Source: Pardosa pseudoannulata
Lineage: Eukaryota > Arthropoda > Arachnida > Araneae > Lycosidae
Direction of reading: 5' to 3'
DNA: 64,000 nucleotides
NCBI GenBank assembly: GCA_032207245.1
Contig: CM063504.1
Coordinates: 22,492,565-22,556,564, forward strand
Positions within the stretch are counted from its first letter, which is position 1; each line of letters opens with the position of its first letter. Both the position numbers and the translations under genes were made by a program. Positions 46,568 through 56,884 of this stretch are shown here, one piece after another. Under the pieces are notes generated by a model. That model worked only from the letters and a program-made list of their open reading frames with translations. It did not search any database and was not told the origin of the DNA.

Positions 46568-47042
46568 GTCAAACGATGGCCTAATAGATAGGGTGCTGCT
46601 TTTAGGTACCGGAACCCGGGGGATTAAATGAAGCTTCTGGGATGAATGTCCGTACCTATTCGATATCGGCTTTAACGCGGTAACTGCCAACTACGAGATA
46701 ACTCGTAGATTGCGTTCTTTTCTAGTACGTCAACTACGAGATATCTCGGACTGTGTTTACCTGCCATTTTTGTGCAGCTGTGAATAAACTCGTAGTATAT
46801 CAGTGATAATATCGATAGATGGCTTCTGGGAAAATAATAAAAAAATCAATGCTCTTGAAAAATAAATAATTCAGGGCTTTGTTGAATTTCTGTCAACAAA
46901 TTAGAGTTTTTAATAATATAATGTGACTAAATCAAATGTCATTTTAGGCCAGATTTCTGAAAATTACCGTAGCATTCAACGTGTTAAGTAGATCCCCCTT
47001 GTTGAACAGTAGTGGACAGTAACAATCTAAACAACCAACCAT
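46568..47042 (+). mobile_element. tRNA-derived SINE split by a piggyBac MITE
   Basis: The head and body (46568-46671, ending CGATATCGGCT) and the tail (46988-47042, GTAGATCCCCC to AAACAACCAACC) are in order on each side of the insert. The break is at the TTAA of the family word GGCTTTAAGC. Confidence 0.78.
46672..46987 (-). mobile_element. piggyBac MITE, 316 bp, nested in a SINE
   Basis: TTAA at both borders; inverted ends TTAACGCGGTAACTGCC and, reverse-complemented, TTAACACGTTGAATGC. The left half matches the reverse complement of the 3' end of the piggyBac derivative at 35125-35604, including CTACGAGATAACTCGTAG and an ATATCGATAGATG word. It is probably mobilised by the same transposase family. 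Confidence 0.85.
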
Positions 47043-47242
47043 TAAAAAATGCCAAGACTCCCCCCCCCCTCCTTTCCCGGTGTTCAAGACATTTCATTCT
47101 TGCTGCAACGGACAAAGTTACGGAAATAGAGGGAAATTTGTATAAAAAAAGATTAAAACAAATTTTTCTGAAGTAATTTTAAAATAAGTATATTTTTTAC
47201 TCGCTCTTTCTAAATATTGAGACATACAATCCTGTTTTTACA

Positions 47243-47380
47243 GCTAGACGATAGTTAAACCGATAGAACGCTGTCTTTTGGTACCAGAGTGCGTGGGTTT
47301 GAATCTGTTTGTTGGTGTAGTTGTTCATAACCGTTTGAAATTGCCTTTAAACAATAGATCTGTCTGATTAGAACTCGATC
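47243..47380 (+). mobile_element. tRNA-derived SINE, degenerate copy
   Basis: The A-box region (GACGATAGTTAAACCGATAG), a B-box-like GTGGGTTTGAATC and the body (AACCGTTTGAAATTGCCTTT) align to the family. The tail is missing. Confidence 0.65.
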
Positions 47381-48597
47381 TTAAAAATTAACGTAATGCT
47401 CCGAGCTAAACCGGTGGAAAAGTTTGTTTCAAGAAATCTTTCAAGGATAGAGGTAATTTTCTCATGGGTTTACAATGAGTTGAAGGAAACATATTTGGTC
47501 GGTACCCATCAATCAGCACTCAGTAGTTCTCCACCAGATCGAATCCAGATAAAGATATGCATATATTTGTTTAGAAAGATCCGATATCAGATGAGCTATC
47601 AAACAGGGCAATCGTAAGATTAGAATATTCCTCTAATATCAGCAAAGGAGACTTAATAAATTAGAATCAATGAAATGATTTACTTATAAATCACCATTAC
47701 CGGACTCTTGTTAGCTATCAGAGATACCGTTAATAACGCTTTACAGTGTTCCCTTTCAAATATTTGTGGTAAGAATACTATTTATCATAGAATTTTGCAT
47801 TTTCATTTAGGAAGCTCTATGTTGTTAAGCACTGTTAAGATGTATATGATTTATAGTATGATTTACATTTCCTATTGTGATTGTATGTTTGAAAACATTT
47901 CTTATCTTTTTGTATCTCAATAAATCTGAATTATAATATATTTCTTCAAGTGTTAGACTCCGTTATTTCGAACATATAAAAAATAATTTAAAAAATTTAA
48001 AATATAAAAATTTGTTGTTAAAAAGATGCATTTTCTGCAAGCAAAATATATGTTAATTACAAATATTGTAAGTTACTTAGTCTCAAAATTATCTTTACAT
48101 AAACAATATGAAACTACCCTATAGAAAATCTACATTCTATAAGGTATATCTCTGATCATTAGAATGGCATCTGATGTCTCCAATATATTTTTTAAATTAA
48201 TAAATCAAAATTTTACGGGATATTTGTAATTGTCTTTCGACTTCTTGGGGGATATTCTAGGTTATTAATTTTCTACCATGTCTCAGGTAGAGTTGCTATT
48301 GTTTTTTTTTATTTTGTAGTATTGCTCTTTTCTTGAGAGGCTTTACTGTCTCGGCGATTTGTTATGTTTTGTAGCTGTATAGCCTTCACCAGGGCAATTT
48401 ATAAACTAAAATAAAAATATGAGTATGTTATACATTTATAAAAAGATAGTCTAAATGTAAATTTCACAAGGGGTGGCAGGTCGTACGTTTCTTGACCTTC
48501 TCTAGAATATACAATTTCATTTTTATTGCTCATGGCAATTAAAACAATTTTTTTTATTTCAAAGTTGTTATTGTTGATATTAACTGTGATTCTTTAA
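47381..48597. other. Unassigned AT-rich DNA
   Basis: A CTCAATAAATCTG polyadenylation-like word lies near 47918, after a 71-codon frame with no recognisable domain. No gene is supported. Confidence 0.35.
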
Positions 48598-48859
48598 CAG
48601 CCGACTTCATTCGAGTGATACTCTTCCTTTTGGATTACGAAGGCAATTTCCGCCAGAGATGACAATTAACAAATTGCAAGGTCATCACTTGACAATGTTG
48701 CGGTTTATTTCGAAGAAACAACTGTTTCGACGAGGACAACTTTGTGCTATTCTATCCCATGTTAAACCTCAAAACAGTATCAAATTATTTGCGGCTCATA
48801 TATCTAATGGGAAATTTTTGGCCAAAAATGAATTGTTTATTAAAAAAGCGCTGATATAA
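48598..48859 (+). pseudogene. Helitron helicase C-terminal fragment
   Basis: An open frame of about 86 codons encodes the end of a Pif1-type helicase as found in Helitron Rep-Hel proteins: SDTLPFGLRRQFPPEMTINK, then LQGHHL (family T-I-N-K-S-Q-G-Q motif, here changed at S and Q), and RRGQLCAILSHVK (family G-Q-L-Y-V-A-L-S-R motif, with R changed to H). Changes in these motifs suggest a dead copy. The Rep nuclease and helicase motor are absent upstream, and no clear Helitron 3' hairpin with CTRR was found downstream. Confidence 0.82.
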
Positions 48860-49918
48860 TGACGTAGAACAGCTGTTGCATATTCTGTCAACATTAAAAA
48901 AGAAGCAGTGTTGTAATGAAAACCAATCGGCTATTGAATTCAAAATTGCCTATCGGTTTTGTAGAAGCATGGTTTCAGTTATGGATTCTGTATTTCTCTT
49001 TATACCACCATGCGATCTGTGTGTTCCCAGCTCTGAGAAGCGACCTAGTGCTCTGTTCTTCTGGCTTAATATTTTTTGTCTTTCTTCTAAGAACAGAAGA
49101 TGGGAATGTTCTCCTTTTGGTGCCTGATGCTCTTTTCGACTGACGTAATTTTAAATTCTACTGTTCAGACTGAAAAGTTTCAATCACATTTTGTCCTAGT
49201 TGTTCGTTTAGGGATCATGTCATTGAGTTACTTTTCTAGTGTCCTTTTTATTTACTTTAAACCCGGGATTATCGCTCATTGGTCGATTCCCCAACCCTTT
49301 TATCTTACATGACACCAAACCATCACCTCTTTAAGTTATAACACTGATACTCCTTCTAACTGACCTTGAATGTGAACCGATGATTTAATAGAAATCATTC
49401 CTGCCTTTTATTCAGCATTTTGTTAACTTAAGAGATCGGTCTTTTCGACCGTGGTGAGAGTTGCGTTAGCTATTTTATTTCCTAATTTCCGATTTCCGGG
49501 GAAAATCTCCAAAAAACAACCTGCATGCTTGAAGGGAATAGTAATCAGTTTATATGTTACAAGCATTAATGTAATAACTTCAGAAAACTAAATGAAAATA
49601 TTTCTTTCAGCCAGCTGTTAATTAGAGGCAAATTGACCGATACTCGAGCACTAGCATTCTAAAAATAAACACAACTAGAGTTGATTTAAAGATAAATCAA
49701 AAAGGCTAACACACAAGATCATTTTCCTTCTTATCGCCTTTTAGTTATTTCGGACGCGGGCCGAATCAGAAGAGCAATGCCTTTCAGTATTTCCTTACTT
49801 TTCTTAAACATTTAGAGACACATGTGGTTCGCGAGATTCCGCCAGTTCCGATGTCGAGGACACAAGGCGTGTTCATGCAATAGATCCTTTTGATATTAAT
49901 CTGAGATAGTCCGAGCGT
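48860..49918. other. Unassigned DNA downstream of the Helitron fragment
   Basis: It may contain the Helitron 3' region, but I could not place the terminal hairpin. Open frames at 48876-49143 overlap each other and have no recognised domain. Confidence 0.3.
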
Positions 49919-50002
49919 ACTGTCTTTAAGATGTAGGTCCTGTTCTAATTATCCGTGTGTAGCAAAAAATTGCCCACAACACTCCAAATCAAACCAAAAT
50001 AG
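49919..50002 (+). mobile_element. tRNA-derived SINE, 3' fragment
   Basis: It runs from ACTGTCTTTAAGATGTAGG to CACTCCAAATCAAACC. It is diverged, and no head or TSD is recognised. Confidence 0.6.
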
Positions 50003-50149
50003 AGGTAATCTATCTTTCAACCACGAATATTTAAAACAAATGTAAGCCTAAATTTCATTTTTTTATCAAACAATTGTAGAATAAAAGTAAAGGGAAGTTG
50101 CAGCGCACGTTTATAAAGAATACTTGAATGCCAATATACAATGCCCCAT

Positions 50150-50923
50150 TTAAACCAACTAATGAGTTTAGAATTGCTATTAAGCCAGGGCCCGACTAAG
50201 ATGCTTTTGTGCCCAGGGCACAATCCAATTTTTGTGCCCTCCACCCCCATGCAAATTTATAGCGACAAGTTATCATACTTACAGTCATATAAAAATTATA
50301 ACATTGAATTAGCAAATGGATTTAAGAAATTAGCATTAAAGTAATATTCAAAATCAAAAACACCGAATTTTCATTTTACGTAATCATTATTATCTCTGTT
50401 TAGCCATACTAAAGGATTTTTAAAGACCTAGAGTGACCCACTTTTTTATTTTTACCTTGTCACACGCTGTGGTGCAGAAAATAAATAATAATAGAATTAA
50501 AAATAATTTAAATTGATGAGATGATTTAATGGTTTGTAGTGGTACTTTGCTAATAATCTGTTTTATAAATATGCTATAACCCATAGGATAAAAAGAGCAC
50601 CAGGTTTGTTGAGGGAATTAATTATCAGGTAAATAACAGTAAAATTAAAGTAAATAGGAAACAATATAGTTCAGGACAAACACAATTACCTCGTACAATA
50701 ATTTATTAAATCTTAACGATGGTAGCGTAAGTTGCAATTTTTCCTCACTTAATATGTGTTTTAAGCACTAGACTAAATTTTCATGCCCCTTAAAATATTC
50801 AGGCCCAGGACACGTGCCCTAAGTGCCCGTGTAATAATCAGGTCCTGCATTAAGCCGTAAGCCCCGGTCTCGTTGAGCTCTCGTAGAACAATAGATTGTA
50901 GCTCTTGAAACAAAATCAAACTA
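50150..50923 (+). mobile_element. tRNA-derived SINE split by a hAT-like element
   Basis: The right part (50848-50923: CATTAAGCCGTAAGCCCCGG to AAACAAAATCAAAC) is clear SINE tail. The left part (about 50150-50185, GAGTTTAGAATTGC then TATTAAGC) is a diverged match to the body word before the same TTTAAGC site. The host call on the left is therefore weaker. Confidence 0.55.
50186..50847. mobile_element. hAT-like non-autonomous transposon, 662 bp
   Basis: Inverted ends CAGGGCCCGACTAAG and, reverse-complemented, CAGGACCTGATTATTAC. Both arms then carry GGGCAC words. An 8-bp TSD, TATTAAGC at 50178-50185 and CATTAAGC at 50848-50855, has one mismatch. CAGGG-type ends with an 8-bp duplication are typical of hAT elements. 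No transposase is present. Confidence 0.75.
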
Positions 50924-51699
50924 GCTAAGGTAATCAATATACACTAATACCTTTTTCTAACTTAAGGTTAAAATAATAACATATATGCTGTAGATTTGTT
51001 AAAGTCCTCCTAATCTAGCTAAAGTTGTGTCATTATTACGGTCCGTTAGAACTTCGAAGAAAGATGAAATTCAAGATCCCAATTTGTTCCAGGCATTAAT
51101 AAAAATTGACTTGGCAAGAGTTAAAGAAAAAAAAATCTAATCCAGAGGTAAAAGAGCTAAGCAATAAAAAAAAGAAAAAGGATGAGACATCTAATTCAAC
51201 CAAATAGTTCCATGACGTACGGTATTTACACAATGAAAATCCAGTGACATAAACGCTTTCATAATCTGATCATCTTCTATACTCTGCAGACATGTCTAAA
51301 ATGTAAGCGAAGCGTTAGCGGAATTATTGTTCTAATAATCACAAATAACGTCGATGATTAAGTTCCGTTCTGGTGATTTTGATCTTGAAAATTAGTCACG
51401 TGGCGATGACCACGGATAGCAGAAGGTTATGATGAAATAAAAGCTATAAGGGAAATGAATCTATCTTAAATGGCGCGTAAAATATCCTCCGACTTTAATG
51501 TTGTTATTTTTAAAATATTAGAACATTTGAAATGAATCTCCAAATAAAGAAAGTGTGATAGGCAGTTTTCGCCTGAATTATATTACTTTTTAGCTATCTT
51601 TTTTTAGCTATTTAGCCAGAATTTTAACTACCTGACTTGTCATAATGATAAGCCATTTCTAGGCCTCTCTATGATATTTGTGTTCTAAATTTCTTTGAA
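50924..51699. other. Unassigned AT-rich DNA
   Basis: No gene or repeat family recognised. Confidence 0.4.
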
Positions 51700-51711
51700 C
51701 AATCCTATTGG

Positions 51712-51888
51712 TTTGGTTTGGTTTGGAGTAATACGGTCTACTTTTTGGAACACGAGAGCTGATGAGTCCGGGACCTACAGTTTAAATCCGATTCCGAACG
51801 GCTACGGACATTCATGCCACAGTGAGATTCGAATCCATGAAATCCGGTACCGAAGGGCATCATCCTAACCATTCGGCCATCGTTCGAC
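51712..51888 (-). mobile_element. tRNA-derived SINE, full length
   Basis: A minus-strand copy with a TTTGGTTTGG tail complement at the left and GGCCATCGTTCG at the right. TSD CAATCCTATTGG (51700-51711) and CAATCCTACTGG (51889-51900), one mismatch. Confidence 0.9.
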
Positions 51889-51948
51889 CAATCCTACTGG
51901 ACTCTATGGTTTGTTTAAAGATAAAATGAGAAAAAAAAACTGCCAGCT

Positions 51949-52060
51949 GATGGTCGAGAACTGTTTTTAGTATAATCCGTCGGTTCGAATCCGGCTGATA
52001 ATATGGATACTTTTGATAGTTCTAGATTGTCTTTAAAGAATAGGCTCTGGCCCAAGGAAC
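51949..52060 (+). mobile_element. tRNA-derived SINE, degenerate copy
   Basis: It has GATGGTCGAGAA at the A-box, a well-preserved B-box region CGGTTCGAATCCGG, then a decayed body. No tail is recognised. Confidence 0.6.
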
Positions 52061-53166
52061 TTAACGAAAATTTGATAGCAGATTGAGATCGTTAATTTAT
52101 AATAATTCTAAAACTTTAAACAATAAATGTTAAAACTGCTCATTTTTTAAAGTGGGGATTTTACAATCTTCAATACTTATCAGGGTAAAATAAAACTTCT
52201 CGCACTTAAAAAATACGCCAAAAAATCAACGTATGTTCTTTCTCATTAACTAAGCTTCGGTAATCATTTTCTACTGACCCTCATTATCGCTAAAGAATGT
52301 CTGGCTTAATTATCTTCCCAAAAAGAAAATGGCTTAAATTCCGCGTTCCAAGCCAAGGTGAAAAATAATCATCATAGGGAAAAAATTGCCGAAGAGATTT
52401 AATCTGTTAATGATCCATTCAAGATTTTCCTGGCTATTTATGGGCTAATTCTGGCAGATTGGGAAGTTTTATGGGCGTTTTTATTTGCCTTTTCTTTTAG
52501 AAAGCATTCCAGATGTGCCGATGCTTGGCAAGATATATGACCAGCACAATCGGAAGCGTTTAAATATGTTGACTAGAAAGCGTAAGTTATTTTTAAAAGT
52601 CTTTTAATTCTAAATAAACTTCAGTAAATGAAGCATCTGTTAATATTGAACAGTTCCTTCTCGCACCTGCATAATTACTGCATTGTCTATTAATTCATTT
52701 CGGTTGATTAGAACAAACATCGAGTAAATAAGTTTAATAAAAGAACGGTAAAAGTGAAGAACAGTTAATGTATATAAGTGTAATTGTATATCAGTGTTTA
52801 TTCACATACACATGTACATACATATTTGAATAAAGCGTATGTGTGTGTGCGTTCTTGTCATTGTAACAAAAAATTTAAAAAGTCTTTAGACCAAGAAGTG
52901 AAACTAAAAAATTAAATTTAAGGTCAAATATAGTCTAAAATTGTTATCCATTCTCAACTCGAAGGCCAATTCAGGAGTAAAACTTTCAACAGTTAAATTA
53001 TCCCATTACATAATTATTCCATACGTAGGATAATCTGTGCGATATTCGTTACTTTAAAACACTTTATTTCCTTTCGCCATTTTGCAGAAGGTAGCCGAAT
53101 TCTATCTCTAAATACCGTGTTCAATATGGCAGGCATATGAAAATTCTCTTAGAATACTCAGAAACC
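52061..53166. other. Unassigned AT-rich DNA
   Basis: No gene or repeat family recognised. Confidence 0.4.
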
Positions 53167-53347
53167 CGGAACAATGGCCGAATTGACAGGGCGATGCTTT
53201 TCGGAACCGGAGTTCGCGGGTTCGAATCCCGCTGCTGGCATGGATGTTCGTAGCCGTTCGGAATCGGCTTTAAACCGTAGGTCCCGGTCTCATTAGCCCT
53301 CGTGTGCAAAACAGTAGACCGTAGCGCTCCAAACCAAACCAAACCAA
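53167..53347 (+). mobile_element. tRNA-derived SINE, full length
   Basis: A complete head with GGAGTTCGCGGGTTCG at the B-box, the body, and a tail ending CCAAACCAAACCAAACC. A convincing TSD was not found. Confidence 0.88.
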
Positions 53348-53399
53348 TCAGATAAGAATCCCTGTACTCCACCTACACCCAGGGGAAAGAATGTTCAAT

Positions 53400-54420
53400 T
53401 TCAACTGTACTTTGAACTCGAAGTACATGATAGAAATCTATACTTACGTCTCAAAGTTGGACCAAGGAGATGGTACTTCCTTTATAGCATTGCAACAAGT
53501 TAATCGAATCCCCTCCTCGACAATCCCACTAAATAAACAAAGCAGTCTTTCAGGGGGAGCTTACCGCAATACAGGCAACACTAAACTGGCATAAACATTT
53601 TCCAAACTGTAGTCCAGTCATAATTTATTTTGATTGACAGGCCAGTATAAAAGCTATCTTTACGTTTCACCAAACGAACGAACAAGTTCAAAAGATCCGA
53701 CTCCTAATTCTACAAATCTCTTGGATACAAAATACTAAGATTAAACTGAGTGAAAAGTCACACGGATTCGAGAGGAATTGAGATGGCAGATTTACTTGCT
53801 AAATTTTCAGCACAAAAGATCACCGTAGACGTTAAACTCCCCCTACCCCTCCTTGATATAAAAGGAATTCTGAAAGAAAAATTATTTCAAGAATGGCAGG
53901 TCACCTGAAACTTCGGGGAAACTGGAAGAAACGTTTTTAAGTTTGTTTCCGAAAGTCAGTAAAAACAGACTGTTAACTTGTGCTGCCCTCACAGCCTTCC
54001 AAACTGGCCATGGTCCTTTCCCAGAATATCTCAGTCGATTCTAATTAATAGATTCAGAAAATCCAAGATGGGATTGTGGCGGACATGGTGATGCACTATC
54101 GTTTTGAGTGCGAACTTTCAAAAGAATTCCACCTAAAACGACCATAACCAGGTATGAATGAACCGGAGTTCGTGGGTTCGAATCCCACAGTGGCATGGGT
54201 GTTCGTAGCCGTTCGGAATCGGCTTTAGGCAGTAGGTCCCGGTGTCATTAGCCCTCGTGTTGCAAAAAGCAGACTGTAGCGCTCCAAACGAAACCAAACG
54301 AAACCAAAACCAGGTATGAAGCCTATTTAGTTGGCTAATAGATAACGCAAAACCGCCAGTCTTCTTAAGTCAATGCTGAGCGCTGATATTCTGTCACTGT
54401 ATTTACTTTTAATATTTCTA
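53400..54420 (+). pseudogene. LINE RNase H and C-terminal region, decayed
   Basis: Several frames together give a LINE RNase H domain: IEIYTYVSKLDQG, where the usual catalytic D (YTDGS) is now Y; FQGELTAIQATLNW with the catalytic E; then about 53780-53880 DLLAKFSAQKITVDV and LPLLDIKGIL; then a C-terminal block recognisable as TGHGPF..YL..F. Multiple frameshifts and stops interrupt it. RNase H in LINEs of the I/R1 type removes RNA from the cDNA hybrid. The 3' part is interrupted by a SINE (54159-54307) and resumes to about 54420. Confidence 0.8.
54159..54307 (+). mobile_element. tRNA-derived SINE, 5'-truncated, inside a LINE
   Basis: It starts TGAACCGGAGTTCGTGGG just before the B-box and ends with CGAAACCAAACGAAACCAA. 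A perfect 13-bp TSD, AACCAGGTATGAA, lies at 54146-54158 and 54308-54320. The LINE reading resumes after it. Confidence 0.9.
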
Positions 54421-55439
54421 TACCTAGTGTTTTTCCTGTTTCGAAATTTTTTTACTCTATGTTGAAAATGTGTTTTAAATTATGTCCAATTAAAACTCTT
54501 TTTTAAAAAAAATCCATTTGGATGATCTTTCAAGCTTCTCTTTTACGTATTTTTACTCCTGTGGTTTTATTTTATAAATTTATATTTCTTCCGCACTTGT
54601 ATAAATCTCCGTGTAAGAAACAATCATCCAAATGCTATCTTTGTTCTAAATTAAATATCGTAACATTTGGAGATATTTATCAATATATTTTCGCCAGTAT
54701 TTTTATATTGTACTCCAGCGTTTTATGGGAATCTTATTTTTAGTCCCTCTGTTATTAAAACTTTTATTTATTTATTATTATTATTTTGTTCATGGAAGTA
54801 TATCTAAAAAATTCTGTAAACAACGATTGTATGCCCTCATATCTGTAAGTTATTGAATAATGATTATCCAAATTCTACCAAAATACCAATGTAAATTTCC
54901 CAGAATTTCAAAGTGCATTTCTTATGCTAAAATTGGTTTTCAAGTTTTACTGCACTTTTTTACGGTACCATTGTAACTCATTGTGAGCGTTTTGTAAGCG
55001 TTTCTCCGTCATATTTTCGTAACTTGTAATGCAAGCTTGTTTTGACTAATCCCAACTTTTAAAATGTGGTAATTCTAAAATAGCGCTAAAACTGCAAAAT
55101 ACTAGCAATCCCCCCTTGCAGGCGAGCGGCATGTACTTAGTTAGGGATGGATTCTTGTGGGGTCTCCTCTCTCGCGTTTCGCCTAATGTGCACTTTTGTT
55201 TGCTTTGATTTTGGGTTTTTAACCCGAATGTCCGTTTTGACCGTTGCTGTTTTGGCTTTGTTTCTGTGTGGCGTCTGTGAAAGCGTGCGTCACTTGCATA
55301 AATGTTTCTTCTTATTTTTCTCTCTTCTCTTTTTATTTTATTTTTATATTTATTTATTAAAGGTCTTCGTTGTGTCTCTTCTCATCTAAGGACATCCACA
55401 TATCTGAAACATTTCTTTTAAGGTAGATGGACCCCGAGG
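54421..55439. other. Unassigned AT-rich DNA
   Basis: The 80-codon frame at 55147-55389 is hydrophobic but has no recognisable family; its start lies in a small GC-richer patch. No gene called. Confidence 0.35.
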
Positions 55440-55511
55440 TGCAAATAATAGTTCCCGACCCATTAGCCCTCTTTTATCTAAAAAGTCGATCGTAGGGCTC
55501 CTAACCAAACC
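55440..55511 (+). mobile_element. tRNA-derived SINE, 3' fragment
   Basis: It runs from GCAAATAATAGTTCCCGACC to GCTCCTAACCAAACC. The head is missing. Confidence 0.65.
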
Positions 55512-55535
55512 TTTCACCATTTTCTTTTTTCTTAA

Positions 55536-56680
55536 TCATGCAGGACGTTGCCTTTCAGAATCGAGTCCGTGCTGTAACGCCGTCATTTAACGGTGTGTCT
55601 ACATCAAAGAACTTTGCTTTGAGAGATGAACTTCGCTTATGTGGATACAAAGGGGTTGGTTTCCCCGGTACCATGATGTCTAGACTTTTGTGTCCTAAAG
55701 GAGCGAAACAACAGACCAGACAACTGGGCGCCCAGACTGACAGCCAGAAAAATGACCATCGGAACCACAAAGAAATACCCGATATTGGATCTTCGCCGAA
55801 ACGAAATTCCAGAGAATCCTGGGTTTGCGGCCGGTGATTATTTAGCCAAGACCAATCCAGTTGGTTGAAGGTGAGATCATCGTCAGATGATCCAATGATG
55901 AAATTGTGGGACCCCCTCTCTTAGAGTCCTCTCCCTTAGAGGCCCATCTCTTAAAAAAGAGACGAGATAAGAATTTTTTTAAAGAAATAGTTAGTTAGCA
56001 ACCAGCTAATTCGGAGGTCGCTTTAACCAGTCTCTCTATCGGAGAGGTTTTTTTTAGCTATAATCCTACCTTGGGATCTTTTCTTTTGATAGTTAGCTAG
56101 AGTCAGCTAACTTGGAGGTCGTCTTCACCAGTCTCTCCACCGGAGAGTTTTTTTTCTAGCGAAAATCCCACCTTGGGATATATTTTGCTGAGATTGATAA
56201 CGATACCCTGTGCCTTGGGTTTTCTTTTAATATAATCCTCTTCAGGATTGATTGCATATTCCTCTTAGGAACTCTGTGTTTAGATATTCTTCGAAGAAAC
56301 CATTTGTTATTGCAACTTATCTCGTCTAATTGAGTGTACTGTCTACTTAATTACTTCAGAGAACTTGCGCGCTAACTACCGAATTGTTTCTTCCGTCGGA
56401 TAGCCAATATTTCGGCAGAAGCAGATATTGCACGTCTCTACTTAGGCCTACGTGTCTCGAATCACATACCTGTGATCTGAAATTGTTTTTTCTGTATATA
56501 GAAATGATGTATATAGCAGAGATGTAAATAATTCAAGAAACACTTGATTCTTCACTGTGTCACCTAAAACAGGGATCGGATAAGTCACAGTACGTTCGAA
56601 TCACAATGCTGACTTTAAGAAGTAAGTTCCAACCTCGATCGGACCAACGTACGTTCCAACCTACGGTCTACTTTTTAAAC
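55536..56680 (+). mobile_element. tRNA-derived SINE split by a solo LTR
   Basis: The left part 55536-55572 (GTTGCCTTTCAGAATCGAGT) matches the region between the A- and B-boxes; the right part 56590-56680 (GTTCGAATCACAATG, then CTTTAAGAAGTAAGTTCC) continues from the B-box. The break is at the B-box itself. Confidence 0.65.
55573..56589 (+). mobile_element. Solo LTR, 1,017 bp (family L1), copy 2
   Basis: It starts TGTAACGCCGTC and ends GTCACA; flanks GTGC (55569-55572) and GTAC (56590-56593) form a 4-bp duplication with one mismatch. It aligns with 11409-12381 throughout, including the duplicated GGAGGTCG module and the GATGTATATAGC word. The AATAAA of copy 1 is changed to AATAAT here. A 99-codon open frame at its start is a by-product, although copy 1 has a similar stretch on the opposite strand. 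Confidence 0.88.
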
Positions 56681-56699
56681 CTGTTTTAAAAAGTGGACT

Positions 56700-56873
56700 G
56701 CCGAACGATGGCCGAATGGTTAGGGTGCTGGCCTTCGGAACCGGAGTTCATGGTTTCGAATCCCACAATGGCATGGATGCTCGTAGCTGTTCGGCTTTAA
56801 GCAGTAGGTGTCGATCTCATTAGCCCTCGTGTTGTAAAAAGTAGACCGTAGCACTCCCAAACCAAACCAAACC
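56700..56873 (+). mobile_element. tRNA-derived SINE, full length
   Basis: The best-preserved head: GCCGAACGATGGCCGAATGG, then TTAGGGTGCTGGCC. The body lacks about 8 bp after the CGTAGC word. The tail is CCAAACCAAACC. TSD AAAAAGTGGAC at 56688-56698 and 56874-56884. Confidence 0.92.
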
Positions 56874-56884
56874 AAAAAGTGGAC

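Noticed and set aside
53121..53372. Minus-strand open frame with RANETGTYGLKPIPNGYEH
   Set aside because: This is the antisense translation of the SINE. Related frames recur at 34475-34726 and 58285-58563 for the same reason and are not a protein family.
55147..55389. 80-codon hydrophobic open frame
   Set aside because: T-rich DNA readily gives hydrophobic residues; no family or signal-peptide-plus-domain architecture could be recognised.
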